Shown here one piece after another: positions 1-7,844 of a DNA stretch of 21,995 nucleotides (position 1 is its first letter; each line of letters opens with the position of its first letter). This DNA is from CAZSTA01 sp964609495 [NCBI: uncultured bacterium]. Lineage in GTDB: Bacteria > CAZSTA01. The notes under the pieces were generated by a model. That model was not told the origin of the DNA and did no database searches. It saw only the letters and a list, made by a program, of their open reading frames with translations. Where the stretch lies: NCBI GenBank assembly GCA_964609495.1, contig CAZSTA010000040.1, forward strand, positions 1 to 21,995, written 5' to 3'. Both the position numbers and the translations under genes were made by a program.

Positions 1-1671
1 AATAGGATCCAGATATTTGACTCAAGGGGACGAATCAAAAGGATCTTCGGTGAACCAGGTAACGATCTGGGGCAGTTCTACCAGCCTAGAGGAATAGCCT
101 TAGATAAATCCAATAATATTTATATAGCTGATACGAGTAACCATCGCCTTCAAAAGCTCAATTCGAGTGGTAAAGATGGAGTAAAATTTGATTCTTCAAG
201 TGAGATGCCTCTTAAGCTCTATCATCCTAGAGGGGTCGCTATTGATAAAGAGGGTCGTGTTCTTGTAACCGATAGCTCTAAAAATCGTTTATTGATAATT
301 TCCCCTACCACCCTGCTCTTAAACGAAGCTTGGGAGTTTGTAAATCTCTCTTCTCGGGCTGAGGCGGAGGAGAGAGAGAGCCTTTTAAGGGAAGCTTTAA
401 AGAAGTTGGATTCCGCTCTTGAAATAGATCCTCAATTGAACTCCGCTAATTATATGGAGGGATTGATATACGAGAAGTTGGGGGATAAGAAATCTGCGAT
501 TAACTCTTATCGTAAGATATTAAAGGATAGAGAATATCCAGCGCTAACTAGAATAGTGGCTGTCTATATTAGACCTTACCTCACCTTGCTTCTTTCTGCG
601 ATTCTGATGATCCTGCTTATAATAGTAGCTAATAGATATAGAGTGAGGAGAGTTGAGAGACTGTGGAAGGAAGGTCAGAGCCATGAGAGAGAGGATAATC
701 TTAGTAGAGCCATTGTTTGTTATGAGGGAATTTTAAAATTAAGTCCTAGTCATTTGGAGGCGTGTAAGGCGCTAAGTGGGATCTATGAGAGCGAGGGATT
801 GAAGGAGAAAGCGCTTCGGATCAATAGGAAAATAGAGGTGTTAGAGCCAACCAATTTGACAGTTCGGATATTTTTAGCTAGGGAATATGTCAAGAATGAG
901 CTTAATGAGGATGCTGAGAGGGAATGTTTGAAAATTATCGAGCTAGATCCCGGGAATCCAGAGGCTCACTTCTATTTAGGCACTATATATTCTAAACGCA
1001 ATAGATTAGATTCTGCGTTGAGCGAGTATCAAAAAGCTCTTAAAGCTGGCTTTGAAGATTCATCTCTGCATTATAAATTAGGCGATATCTACGCTAAGAA
1101 GGGGTTAAACGAGGAGGCGGCAACTGAGTTAAAGGAGGCTTTGAAGATCGATCCTAATAATAATAAGGCCCTCAAGCTTCTCTCAGAAGCTCAAGATTCC
1201 CTGGTAGATATCTATTATCAGGAGGGTCTCTCAGCTTATCAGGAAGGACTCTATGAACAAGCTATTCAGAAGTGGAGCAAAGTTCGAGAGTTAGATCCTG
1301 ATTATGAGGAGGTAAATATTCATTTTAAGGTAGCGAAACAGGAGATATCAGATTTCTATTATAAGAGAGGAATGAAATTATGTGAAGAGGGGGAGCTTAC
1401 TGAGGCTATAGGAGAGTTCGAAAGAGCCCTCCAGATCAATCCTAATGAGCAACTTCGCGGACAATTGCTTTCTGCTCAGGTCAGTTACAATTATGAGAAG
1501 GGCTTGGAGAAGTATAAAAGTGGTGATTATGAAGAGGCTGTCGAGTTATTTAAGAAGACTCTAGAGTTTGATCCGAAACATACGGAGGCTCGGAGACATC
1601 TGAACTATGCTTTGCGCTGTTTAGAGGGTGAATTTCACGATAGATTCGATCGCTTAGACTTCTCGAATTAG
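1..1671 (+). CDS. NHL-repeat / TPR membrane protein, 5' partial
   Basis: The reading frame is open from the first base, so the gene starts before the window; 556 codons are visible and the ATG at 205 is internal, not the start. Visible residues 1-100 hold at least two NHL beta-propeller blades with the typical pattern (F...G...G.F..PRGIALD...IYIADTSNHRLQ, then HPRGVAID...VLVTDSSKNRL). A TPR-like helical pair follows (about 125-176), then one hydrophobic transmembrane segment (about 192-212), then a long run of TPR units to the C-terminus, recognisable by recurring 'A...Y..AL...P.....A' spacing. The likely role is a membrane-anchored scaffold with the propeller and the TPR array on opposite sides of the membrane, but partner and function are not shown. 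It ends with TAG and is followed by a strong terminator, so it belongs to an upstream transcription unit. Confidence 0.85.
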   Translation, partial: NRIQIFDSRGRIKRIFGEPGNDLGQFYQPRGIALDKSNNIYIADTSNHRLQKLNSSGKDGVKFDSSSEMPLKLYHPRGVAIDKEGRVLVTDSSKNRLLIISPTTLLLNEAWEFVNLSSRAEAEERESLLREALKKLDSALEIDPQLNSANYMEGLIYEKLGDKKSAINSYRKILKDREYPALTRIVAVYIRPYLTLLLSAILMILLIIVANRYRVRRVERLWKEGQSHEREDNLSRAIVCYEGILKLSPSHLEACKALSGIYESEGLKEKALRINRKIEVLEPTNLTVRIFLAREYVKNELNEDAERECLKIIELDPGNPEAHFYLGTIYSKRNRLDSALSEYQKALKAGFEDSSLHYKLGDIYAKKGLNEEAATELKEALKIDPNNNKALKLLSEAQDSLVDIYYQEGLSAYQEGLYEQAIQKWSKVRELDPDYEEVNIHFKVAKQEISDFYYKRGMKLCEEGELTEAIGEFERALQINPNEQLRGQLLSAQVSYNYEKGLEKYKSGDYEEAVELFKKTLEFDPKHTEARRHLNYALRCLEGEFHDRFDRLDFSN

Positions 1672-1683
1672 CGAGATCACGAG

Positions 1684-1722
1684 AGCACGAAGTCAGCTTT
1701 TCAGCGATTTCGTGCTTTTTTA
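1684..1722 (+). terminator. Intrinsic terminator after the NHL/TPR gene
   Basis: AGCACGAA (1684-1691) pairs perfectly with TTCGTGCT (1709-1716). A small inner GCT/AGC pairing (1696-1698 with 1703-1705) closes the loop, and a T-rich run follows directly (1716-1722). It lies 12 bases after the stop codon. It separates the NHL/TPR gene from the kinase gene, whose own promoter was not found. Confidence 0.85.
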
Positions 1723-1759
1723 TTTATGGATAAAGGAAACTTTTAAAAGGGGGAGAGCA

Positions 1760-3211
1760 ATGGCTGATGAATTAGTTGCGGGATTAGATGTAGGAACTCA
1801 AGGGGCGAGATTGATCATGTGCGATGATAGAGGAAATATAGTTGCCGAGGCTTATTCTCCTTTGAGATTGGAGATCGAGGAGGAACTTCCCCCAGGTTGG
1901 TCCGAGCAGGATCCTGATGATTGGTGGACGGCGACTAAAGAGTGTATAGAAAAGGTAAGAAAGTCTTTATCCAATCTCCAAGATATAATTGCGATAACTG
2001 TTGATTCCACCTCGGGAACGGTCGTCCCTATCGGTGAGGATAACATCCCTTTACGCCGCGCTATTATGTATAATGATAATAGATCACAGGAAGAGGCGGA
2101 TATAGTTAATGATTATGGACGAGATATCGCCACTAAATTGGGCTACAAATTCAAACCCTCCTTTGCCCTTCCCAAGATGCTTTGGATTAAGAGAAACGAG
2201 CCTGACATATTCGAGAAAGTAGGGAAGTTCCTTCACGCGGCTGATTTCTTAGCAGGCAAACTGACCGGGGATTATTCTCATTCGGATACCTCTAACTCCC
2301 TGAAAGCTGGCTATGATCTGGTCGATGATAGGTGGCCCAAATTCATATTCGATAAATTGGATATACCCGAGGCGATGTTACCCCAGGTAGTTAAGCCTGG
2401 GACGATTATTGGGCATATAAGCAAGGAGATCGCTTGGGAAACTGGATTATCCGAAAGCACAAAAGTTTCCGCTGGGGCTACGGATGGAACGGCCTCCTTT
2501 CTCTCCTCTTCTGCCGTGAAGGTAGGGGAGTTTAACACTACCCTGGGGACGACTTTAGTAGTGCGGGGCGTATCTCCTGAGGTAATTCGAGATGAGAAAG
2601 GGAGAATCTATTGTCATGCGCATCCCGAAGGGTATTGGTTACCCGGAGGAGCTAGTAGCACTGGGGGAGAGTGTTTGGCGATTAAATTCAAGGGTAGGGA
2701 ATTGGAGAAGCTAGATAGAGAGGCGATGAATCATATCCCTACGAATTTGTTGATCTATCCCTTAGTGAGGAAGGGGGAGAGATTGCCCTTTAACAATACT
2801 TCCGCTCAAGGCTTCATAGTTGGCGATCCCAAGAATGAGGCGAAGCTCTACGCAGGATATCTGGAGGGGGTTGGTTTTGTAGAACGCTGGATATACGATG
2901 TTTTGGAGGAGTTAGGGGCAGTTGTAGGAGAGAGGATATATACCTCTGGAGGAGGAAGTAAGAGCAAGGAATGGATTCAGATCCGAGCGGATATATTGAA
3001 CAAGACCCTGGTTAGACCGAGGATAGTGGAATCGGCTTTCGGAGCGGCTTTGATCTCCGCCTCGGCGGTCCTTTACGAGGGCTTCACCGAAGCGGCTCAA
3101 AATATGGTGCAGATAGATACAATCGTAAACCCCGATCCTGAGAGAGCTGAGATCTATCAGGAGAGATATAGGAAATTTAGAGAGGAATGTTCCATAAGAG
3201 GATATTACTAA
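1760..3211 (+). CDS. FGGY-family carbohydrate kinase
   Basis: An ATP-dependent sugar kinase of the FGGY family (xylulokinase/ribulokinase-like), 483 aa, the usual size. The N-terminal phosphate-binding loop is GLDVGTQG (residues 8-15). The WSEQDP and WW segment follows (about 47-56), and then a substrate-side block VDSTSGTVVP plus MYNDNRS (about 82-108). The likely catalytic base is D242 in GATDGTAS, with a TLGTT phosphate loop near 262-266. The C-terminal adenosine motif is TSGGGSKSKEW (395-405). I chose ATG 1760 because AGGGGGAG lies 5 bases upstream; the frame stays open to 1712, but those codons sit inside the terminator hairpin. It would phosphorylate a ketose or polyol in the cytoplasm, in line with the sugar genes downstream. 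The exact substrate is unknown; the VDSTSGT/MYNDNRS style is closer to ribulokinase-like than to classical XylB members, which is an impression from memory. Confidence 0.9.
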   Translation: MADELVAGLDVGTQGARLIMCDDRGNIVAEAYSPLRLEIEEELPPGWSEQDPDDWWTATKECIEKVRKSLSNLQDIIAITVDSTSGTVVPIGEDNIPLRRAIMYNDNRSQEEADIVNDYGRDIATKLGYKFKPSFALPKMLWIKRNEPDIFEKVGKFLHAADFLAGKLTGDYSHSDTSNSLKAGYDLVDDRWPKFIFDKLDIPEAMLPQVVKPGTIIGHISKEIAWETGLSESTKVSAGATDGTASFLSSSAVKVGEFNTTLGTTLVVRGVSPEVIRDEKGRIYCHAHPEGYWLPGGASSTGGECLAIKFKGRELEKLDREAMNHIPTNLLIYPLVRKGERLPFNNTSAQGFIVGDPKNEAKLYAGYLEGVGFVERWIYDVLEELGAVVGERIYTSGGGSKSKEWIQIRADILNKTLVRPRIVESAFGAALISASAVLYEGFTEAAQNMVQIDTIVNPDPERAEIYQERYRKFREECSIRGYY

Positions 3212-3260
3212 TCGATCTGATATCTATGAGATGGTTAAAAAGGACTGAAGGAAGGCAAAG

Positions 3261-3298
3261 AAGATAGCTCTCCAGCTAAAAGAAGAGCTTTTCTTTTT
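3261..3298 (+). terminator. Probable terminator after the FGGY kinase
   Basis: AGCTCT (3266-3271) pairs with AGAGCT (3284-3289), followed by TTTCTTTTT. The flanking AAGA and TCTT can add weaker pairs. The stem is short and AT-rich, so it is likely but less certain than the terminator at 1684. Confidence 0.55.
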
Positions 3299-3344
3299 GT
3301 GTTAGCACTCCCAACGAGCTGAGGGAGTGAGGAGATGAATAAAA

Positions 3345-4361
3345 ATGTGTATTTTTTATACGAATTGGCTTAATCCTTTGACAGCACTCTTATTTTATCG
3401 GACAATAAAGCTCGAGTGGCACATTAAAAATGAGAATTTAATGAAAAAGAAATTAAAAAAAACTCTTTACAAAGATATTATTAGACTAAGGAAAAATAGA
3501 GATATTCCTAACATTTATGATGTAGAGATGGAGAATATTGAACAACTCAAAAAATACGATTTCCTTGAATGCCATATAGTTATTTATCCTTACAGCAGGA
3601 AAATATCCTCAGAAAATATTGAATTCCATCCTTTTGAGGAATATGTTAAAGATATCTTAACACACCATAGATCAGCATACATAAGGGTCAGCAGTCATTT
3701 TAACGAAATTTTTGGATTGTTCTTAGGTATTATTATTACAATACTTTTTGCTATCTTCAAACGAGAAGAGCTTTTTTCTATTGAATCTATAGTTTCTGTA
3801 TTTGGAGCTTACATAATTGGAAAAGAGCTTTGGGATGATATCGAGAGGATGCTGGTAAATATTTCGAAAGAACGGAAAATACGTTATCTTGAAAGCTACT
3901 ATCTTTACCAGTTAGAAAAACATACCACGTTGACCTATTATTCATATTTGGCTAAAAGTCGCAGATATGGAAAATGGACTTTGCTCCCAGAGAAGATGGA
4001 TTTTATTCAACAAAGTAATTCTCAAACAATAAGAATGAATTTCAATATAAGCGACCTCAGATCATTTGAGGAAAGTTCAGCTCATATTTTATCGATTCAT
4101 ATAGCCCCCTCCTTGTTAAAAGATTTTGAGAATGATGGTTTTATGTTTGGAGTCAAGCTAAGTTTCAATAAAAGCTTTTTTGGACTTGTGCGATGTTTTG
4201 AACTTTTCCAATCGCTCGATGGAAACTCAAAGGGATGTTTGGATGAAAAAGGCGAGTGGATTCAAGAAGCAGTATTTTATAGGAATACTTTTCTATTGGG
4301 AAAACTTAAATATTTTATGGATAGTGGGCTAATTTATAGAGAGAGTATCATTGGCTTTTGA
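3345..4361 (+). CDS. Hypothetical two-helix membrane protein
   Basis: A 338-aa protein I do not recognise. Residues 1-33 are weakly constrained. A lysine-rich patch (MKKKLKKTLYKD) starts at Met33 (base 3441), which is a possible alternative start. Residues 40-118 look soluble and charged. Two adjacent hydrophobic segments (about 122-138 and 143-160) form a short membrane hairpin with a KREE loop between them. Residues 165-338 look soluble and rich in aromatic residues. GGAG (3331-3334) lies 10 bases upstream of ATG 3345. It stands alone between a terminator and the promoter of the next operon, and by eye is AT-richer than its neighbours with more AAA/AAT/TTT codons. That is consistent with an acquired accessory gene. 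No enzymatic motif was found. Confidence 0.7.
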   Translation: MCIFYTNWLNPLTALLFYRTIKLEWHIKNENLMKKKLKKTLYKDIIRLRKNRDIPNIYDVEMENIEQLKKYDFLECHIVIYPYSRKISSENIEFHPFEEYVKDILTHHRSAYIRVSSHFNEIFGLFLGIIITILFAIFKREELFSIESIVSVFGAYIIGKELWDDIERMLVNISKERKIRYLESYYLYQLEKHTTLTYYSYLAKSRRYGKWTLLPEKMDFIQQSNSQTIRMNFNISDLRSFEESSAHILSIHIAPSLLKDFENDGFMFGVKLSFNKSFFGLVRCFELFQSLDGNSKGCLDEKGEWIQEAVFYRNTFLLGKLKYFMDSGLIYRESIIGF

Positions 4362-4419
4362 AGTAAGCATTTCCAATTTACTTGAGGGGTGATCATAACT
4401 AATCACAGATTATCATTTA

Positions 4420-4474
4420 TGTTCCCTCTCCCCTCGTGGGAGAGGGCTAGGGTGAGGGGGAGATTATATCTTGA
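4420..4474 (+). repeat. 55-bp palindromic repeat, copy 1
   Basis: The core is an inverted repeat, CCCTCTCCC followed by GGGAGAGGG around a short TCGT-type loop, then a G-rich tail GGGTGAGGGGG and an AT-rich end finishing in ATCTTGA. The same 55 bases recur in the same orientation at 15862-15916 with 48 of 55 identical by hand alignment. It resembles the REP/MITE-like CCCTCTCCC...GGGAGAGGG...AGGGTGAGGG repeats common in many bacterial genomes. It lies between the hypothetical gene and the transporter promoter. Confidence 0.8.
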
Positions 4475-4535
4475 ACTCACTTAGGAATATTTATTCTCTA
4501 CTTTTCCTCCCTCTCAAAAGAAATTAAAAAACGTA

Positions 4536-4564
4536 TTGATTTTTGATTTTATATATGATATAAT
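4536..4564 (+). promoter_or_regulatory. Sigma70-type promoter of the ABC transporter operon
   Basis: The -35 box is TTGATT (4536-4541), the spacer is 17 bases, and the -10 box is a perfect TATAAT (4559-4564) preceded by TGA, an extended -10 element. Transcription would begin near 4571. This is the only strong promoter seen ahead of the transporter/URO-D genes. Confidence 0.75.
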
Positions 4565-4697
4565 ACCCCTAAAGCAAATATCAGATTCATCGGGAAACTT
4601 TGAAATTTTCTTTGAAAGGAGGGATTCCGTAAGATAAAACTTATATTTTGAAGATTTCGACGTAAATAGAAGTATAAATTGAAAAGGAGGCATTTAA

Positions 4698-6008
4698 ATG
4701 TTAAAGAGAAAAGGTTTTGTTTATCTAGCTTTAGTGACTTTTGTAATGGCGGGAATGCTTCTTACGGCAAGCCCAGCGATGGCCAAGGCAACCCTTCGTA
4801 TTTGGTGTCATGGCTTTGCTCCTCATATAAATGGCTATACCGCGCTTAGTAAAATCTTTATGGAGGCCAATCCTGATATTGAGATAAAAGTAGAAGGCCA
4901 AGCTGATATAGTAACGAAGATAAAATCGGGGATCGCGGCCGGGGTTGCGGCGGATATGTTTACGCCTCGAGGAGAGGACTTCCTTGAATTTGTGTTGGCG
5001 AAAGCGATTACTCCTGTCCCTGATGAGATACTCTCCATAGAAGAGTTGAAGGAGACGATGTGGCCGGAGTATTATCTGCAAGCTCCCTTCGATCAAGTAT
5101 ACGCAATTGGTATTCCAGACCCTATCGGAGATGCGGGATTTGCTATCAATATCGATATATTTGAGGAGGCTGGTTTAGAGGTTTTGGGGAAATTCGATAG
5201 CCTCGATCAATTGCTCGATTATGCTCAGAAACTAAAGAAAGAAGATGAGCAAGGGAATTTAATAAGAGCTGGATTGAGCTGTCGAGAGTACAATAACCAA
5301 GTTTTCTTCTGGGATTTCGTCGCTGAACAGGGAGGACACTTCTACGATAATGAGACGGATCTTTTCGATTATACCATCCCTGAGGCAAAGAATGCTTTGC
5401 AGTTCTTCTATGACCTTCACTATAAATATAAAGTTGATGACATAAAACTTCCCGATAGCTTCGATGCACTCTCTCAGCAGGTTGCGGCGATGGCTTTTAT
5501 GTGGGCTGAGTATGTGCCTTTCTCCAAGATAAACTATCCCGAATCCAACTTCGGCTTTATAGTCAAGCCAGCCTTTGTCGAGGGAGTAGATCCAATGTTC
5601 TCTCACGTTGATAGCTGGAACCTTGCCGTCTATTCCAAGTGCAAGAATAAAGATGAGGCTTTCAAGTTCCTGGCATATTTGAAGACTCCTGAAGCTCAGG
5701 GGATCTTCCTTCAGGAGAATCCGGGGATTCCTCCTCTGAAGGAGTTAATCGATGATCCATTCTTTGAGACTGAGAGGGGCGCATTCCTCAAGGCTCTTAC
5801 CGAGTTCGTCCCCGGTATGAAATTCTGGGGTCCATTCGGCAACGACAGCATCGTAAAAGAGAGCTTATATAAGGTTATGGATGCGGTCGAACATCAGACG
5901 CTCTCGGTGGATGATGGGCTGAAACAGATGACTGATGAGTGTAACCACGCTATCGAGCTGTTCCGGGAGAAATATCCTGACTTCCAGAAGCCGGATATCC
6001 AGTATTAA
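4698..6008 (+). CDS. Carbohydrate ABC transporter substrate-binding protein (family 1)
   Basis: A periplasmic sugar-binding protein of the SBP_bac_1 (MalE/UgpB-like) type, 436 aa. It has a signal peptide: basic MLKRK, a hydrophobic core, and an AMA-K cleavage site near residue 29; no lipobox cysteine. Mature features are the early strand LRIWCHGF, the segment PDIEIKVEGQADIVTKIKSG typical of the first lobe, and the hinge-side WAEYVPF and DSWNLAVYSKCKNKDEAFKFLAYLKTPEAQ block, where family members read 'AI...SKNKEAAWEFLKFL.S.E.Q'. Start ATG 4698 has an excellent site AAGGAGG (4684-4690). It is first in the operon, followed by a hairpin and two permeases. It delivers the ligand to the membrane channel; ligand identity is unknown, though the family binds oligosaccharides, sugar alcohols or glycerol-phosphate compounds. 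Confidence 0.93.
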   Translation: MLKRKGFVYLALVTFVMAGMLLTASPAMAKATLRIWCHGFAPHINGYTALSKIFMEANPDIEIKVEGQADIVTKIKSGIAAGVAADMFTPRGEDFLEFVLAKAITPVPDEILSIEELKETMWPEYYLQAPFDQVYAIGIPDPIGDAGFAINIDIFEEAGLEVLGKFDSLDQLLDYAQKLKKEDEQGNLIRAGLSCREYNNQVFFWDFVAEQGGHFYDNETDLFDYTIPEAKNALQFFYDLHYKYKVDDIKLPDSFDALSQQVAAMAFMWAEYVPFSKINYPESNFGFIVKPAFVEGVDPMFSHVDSWNLAVYSKCKNKDEAFKFLAYLKTPEAQGIFLQENPGIPPLKELIDDPFFETERGAFLKALTEFVPGMKFWGPFGNDSIVKESLYKVMDAVEHQTLSVDDGLKQMTDECNHAIELFREKYPDFQKPDIQY

Positions 6009-6021
6009 ATCTGAGTTCTAC

Positions 6022-6052
6022 AGGCGAGTTGGAGCTCTTCTCCGACTCGCCT
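6022..6052 (+). promoter_or_regulatory. Intercistronic hairpin between binding protein and permease
   Basis: A 13-bp stem: AGGCGAGTTGGAG (6022-6034) with CTCCGACTCGCCT (6040-6052), one T-G wobble, loop CTCTT. It is followed by CTTATTTT, a weak T-run, so it may both terminate part of the transcripts and protect the upstream mRNA end. The layout matches other sugar ABC operons, where such a hairpin keeps the binding protein far more abundant than the permeases. Confidence 0.75.
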
Positions 6053-6079
6053 CTTATTTTGAAAGGGAGACTCTAGATA

Positions 6080-6946
6080 ATGAAAAAAAATTATTTTCCT
6101 CTATTGGTTATAGCTCCTATAATAGGTTGGTATCTCCTCTTCTCTCTCTGGCCCGTGATAAATGCGGTGCGAACCAGCTTCTACGAATGGAACACCATAG
6201 ATCCAGCTAATAGCCCTTTCGTCGGCTGGCGGAATTACAAGGAGCTCATCGGCGATCCAGCTTTCAGAACTTCCTTTCGTAACACCTTCATTTATGTTAT
6301 CTTAAGGACTGGGATTGGGATACCTCTTGCTTTAGCTATAGCTGTTCTTCTCTCCCAGATAGTTAAGGGAAGAAACGCCTTTATCTTCATTATCTTCATT
6401 CCCGCGGTATGTGCCGTAGCCGCTATGAGCGTGCTATTCAAATGGCTCTATCAGCCTACCTTTGGTTTATTCAACGCTATTCTTAAGGCTTTAAGATTAC
6501 CTCCCCAAGGCTTTTTAAGCGATTCCAAACAGGTTATCTACTGGATAGTAGCTACCGATATATGGCAGGGATTGGGTTACGGAGTCATCCTCTTTATGGC
6601 TGGCATTATGGAGATCCCTGATGTATTCAAAGAGGCCGCTAAGATAGATGGAGCGAGTTCATGGCAGGTCTTCTGGAGAATAACTCTGCCTCTATTAAGT
6701 AATGTTACTCTGTTCGTAGTTGTGACTACCTTGATAGGTGCTTTTCAGGTATTCGATCGTATCGCCGTGATGACAGAAGGAGGTCCGGGCAAAAGCTCTT
6801 ACGTGGTAGCCTACTTCATCTATCGCTATGGTATATTTCATATGAGGGTAAGTTATGCTACTGCGGCGGCTATAATTATGTTTTTAGTGATTCTAGTCTT
6901 TACCGTATTCCAGATAAAGATCTTAAGACCTAAGTGGGAATATTAG
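6080..6946 (+). CDS. Sugar ABC transporter permease, MalF/UgpA type
   Basis: Inner-membrane permease of the binding-protein-dependent sugar family, 288 aa, six predicted helices. The first helix (about residues 8-29, LVIAPIIGWYLLFSLWPVI) ends in the typical SFYEW segment. The cytoplasmic EAA coupling loop, which docks the ATPase, is EAAKIDGASSWQVFWRITL (185-203). The MTEGGPG segment before the last helices is also characteristic. ATG 6080 is preceded by AAAGGGAG (6063-6069 region). It pairs with the next gene to form the translocation channel, and follows the intercistronic hairpin after the binding protein. Confidence 0.93.
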   Translation: MKKNYFPLLVIAPIIGWYLLFSLWPVINAVRTSFYEWNTIDPANSPFVGWRNYKELIGDPAFRTSFRNTFIYVILRTGIGIPLALAIAVLLSQIVKGRNAFIFIIFIPAVCAVAAMSVLFKWLYQPTFGLFNAILKALRLPPQGFLSDSKQVIYWIVATDIWQGLGYGVILFMAGIMEIPDVFKEAAKIDGASSWQVFWRITLPLLSNVTLFVVVTTLIGAFQVFDRIAVMTEGGPGKSSYVVAYFIYRYGIFHMRVSYATAAAIIMFLVILVFTVFQIKILRPKWEY

Positions 6947-6979
6947 ATAAATACTTCCCGAGAGGAGTGACCCTAGGCG

Positions 6980-7804
6980 ATGTCAAACAAAAAATCTCAA
7001 AGATTTATAGTATATCTCGTCGCGATCTTGATAAGTATCCCGATGATCGTTCCCTTTGTTTGGATGTTCCTTTCCTCCTTCAAAACCTCCACTGAAATTA
7101 TACGTATTCCCCCGACCTTTTTCCCTCAGAATCCAATTTTAACCACCTATAAAACGGTATTACAGGAGTTGGATTTCGTTCGCTATTTCTTGAATAGCGC
7201 TATAGTCTCCACCTCGGTAACCTTTATCGTGCTTTTCACTAGCTCCTTGATGGGATATGTCTTTGCTAAGTTCAAATTCAAAGGGAAAGAGGTAATATTT
7301 CTAAGTATAATAAGCACGATGATGATTCCCTTTGCGGTGGTCGTTATTCCTCTCTTTTTGCTTATGGCCCAATTTAGATGGGTCGATACCTATTGGGGAA
7401 TAATCATACCGCTGTGCGTAAGCTCCTTCGGGATCTTCTTAATGCGACAGTTTATGGAGGGTATTCCTACCGCCCTACTCGAAGCCGCCAGGATCGATGG
7501 GGCAGGCGAGTGGTGGATATATATGCATATCGTGCTCCCTCTATCTAAGGCGGCGCTCTCGGCTTTGGGGATCTTCTCCTTTATGTGGGCCTGGAACACC
7601 CTCTTCTGGCCCCTTATAGTTATAATGAGTCCGGAGATGAGAACCTTAACTTTGGGGGTTGCTACTCTGCAATGGGACTATGGGATAAGATACGATACCG
7701 TTATTACCGGGGCTTCTATAGCCACTATCCCAGTGTTGATAGTATATAGCTTTGCTCATAGAAACTTCATAAAGGGATTGACTTTAACTGGTTTGAAGTA
7801 TTGA
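6980..7804 (+). CDS. Sugar ABC transporter permease, MalG/UgpE type
   Basis: Second channel subunit, 274 aa, six predicted helices. The N-terminal helix (about 9-32) is followed by the usual SSFKTSTEI segment. The EAA loop is EAARIDGAGEWWIYMHIVLP (168-187), and the C-terminus ends in FIKGLTLTGLKY, where family members typically read 'F..GLT.GAVKG'. AGAGGAG (6961-6967) precedes ATG 6980, and the gap from the first permease is 33 bases. No ATP-binding subunit lies in the window, so the pair probably uses a shared MsmK/UgpC-type ATPase encoded elsewhere; that is inferred from other organisms. Confidence 0.93.
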   Translation: MSNKKSQRFIVYLVAILISIPMIVPFVWMFLSSFKTSTEIIRIPPTFFPQNPILTTYKTVLQELDFVRYFLNSAIVSTSVTFIVLFTSSLMGYVFAKFKFKGKEVIFLSIISTMMIPFAVVVIPLFLLMAQFRWVDTYWGIIIPLCVSSFGIFLMRQFMEGIPTALLEAARIDGAGEWWIYMHIVLPLSKAALSALGIFSFMWAWNTLFWPLIVIMSPEMRTLTLGVATLQWDYGIRYDTVITGASIATIPVLIVYSFAHRNFIKGLTLTGLKY

Positions 7805-7844
7805 TGATTTATTCTACTTATGATCGAGGGGGAAGTAAGAGGAA

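Larger units (their letters stand above)
4362..4697 (+). other. Intergenic region: repeat, promoter and 5' leader
   Basis: This 336-base gap contains a palindromic repeat copy (4420-4474), a strong sigma70-type promoter (4536-4564) and a leader of about 125 bases before the binding-protein gene. The leader carries an extra Shine-Dalgarno-like AAAGGAGG at about 4615-4622 with no convincing start codon behind it, and two CTTTGAAA direct repeats just before that. No known riboswitch was recognised. Confidence 0.6.

Noticed and set aside
205-207. ATG 205 as the start of the NHL/TPR gene
   Set aside because: The frame is open to base 1 and the upstream codons encode NHL blades, so the gene begins before the window.
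1712-1759. N-terminal extension of the FGGY kinase from GTG 1712
   Set aside because: These codons lie in the terminator hairpin and T-run of the previous gene, lack a ribosome site, and precede the conserved kinase start; ATG 1760 has a strong site.
4361-4383. AAGTAA/TTACTT inverted repeat after the hypothetical gene as a terminator
   Set aside because: Only six AT-rich pairs with an 11-base loop and no T-run.
4731-5606. Minus-strand ORFs of 67-121 codons inside the binding-protein gene
   Set aside because: They overlap a clearly conserved protein, have no family motifs and no ribosome sites; they are frame shadows.
5935-6210. Plus-strand 91-codon ORF bridging the binding protein and permease
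   Set aside because: It runs through the hairpin and out of frame into the permease; the translation is low in complexity and matches nothing.
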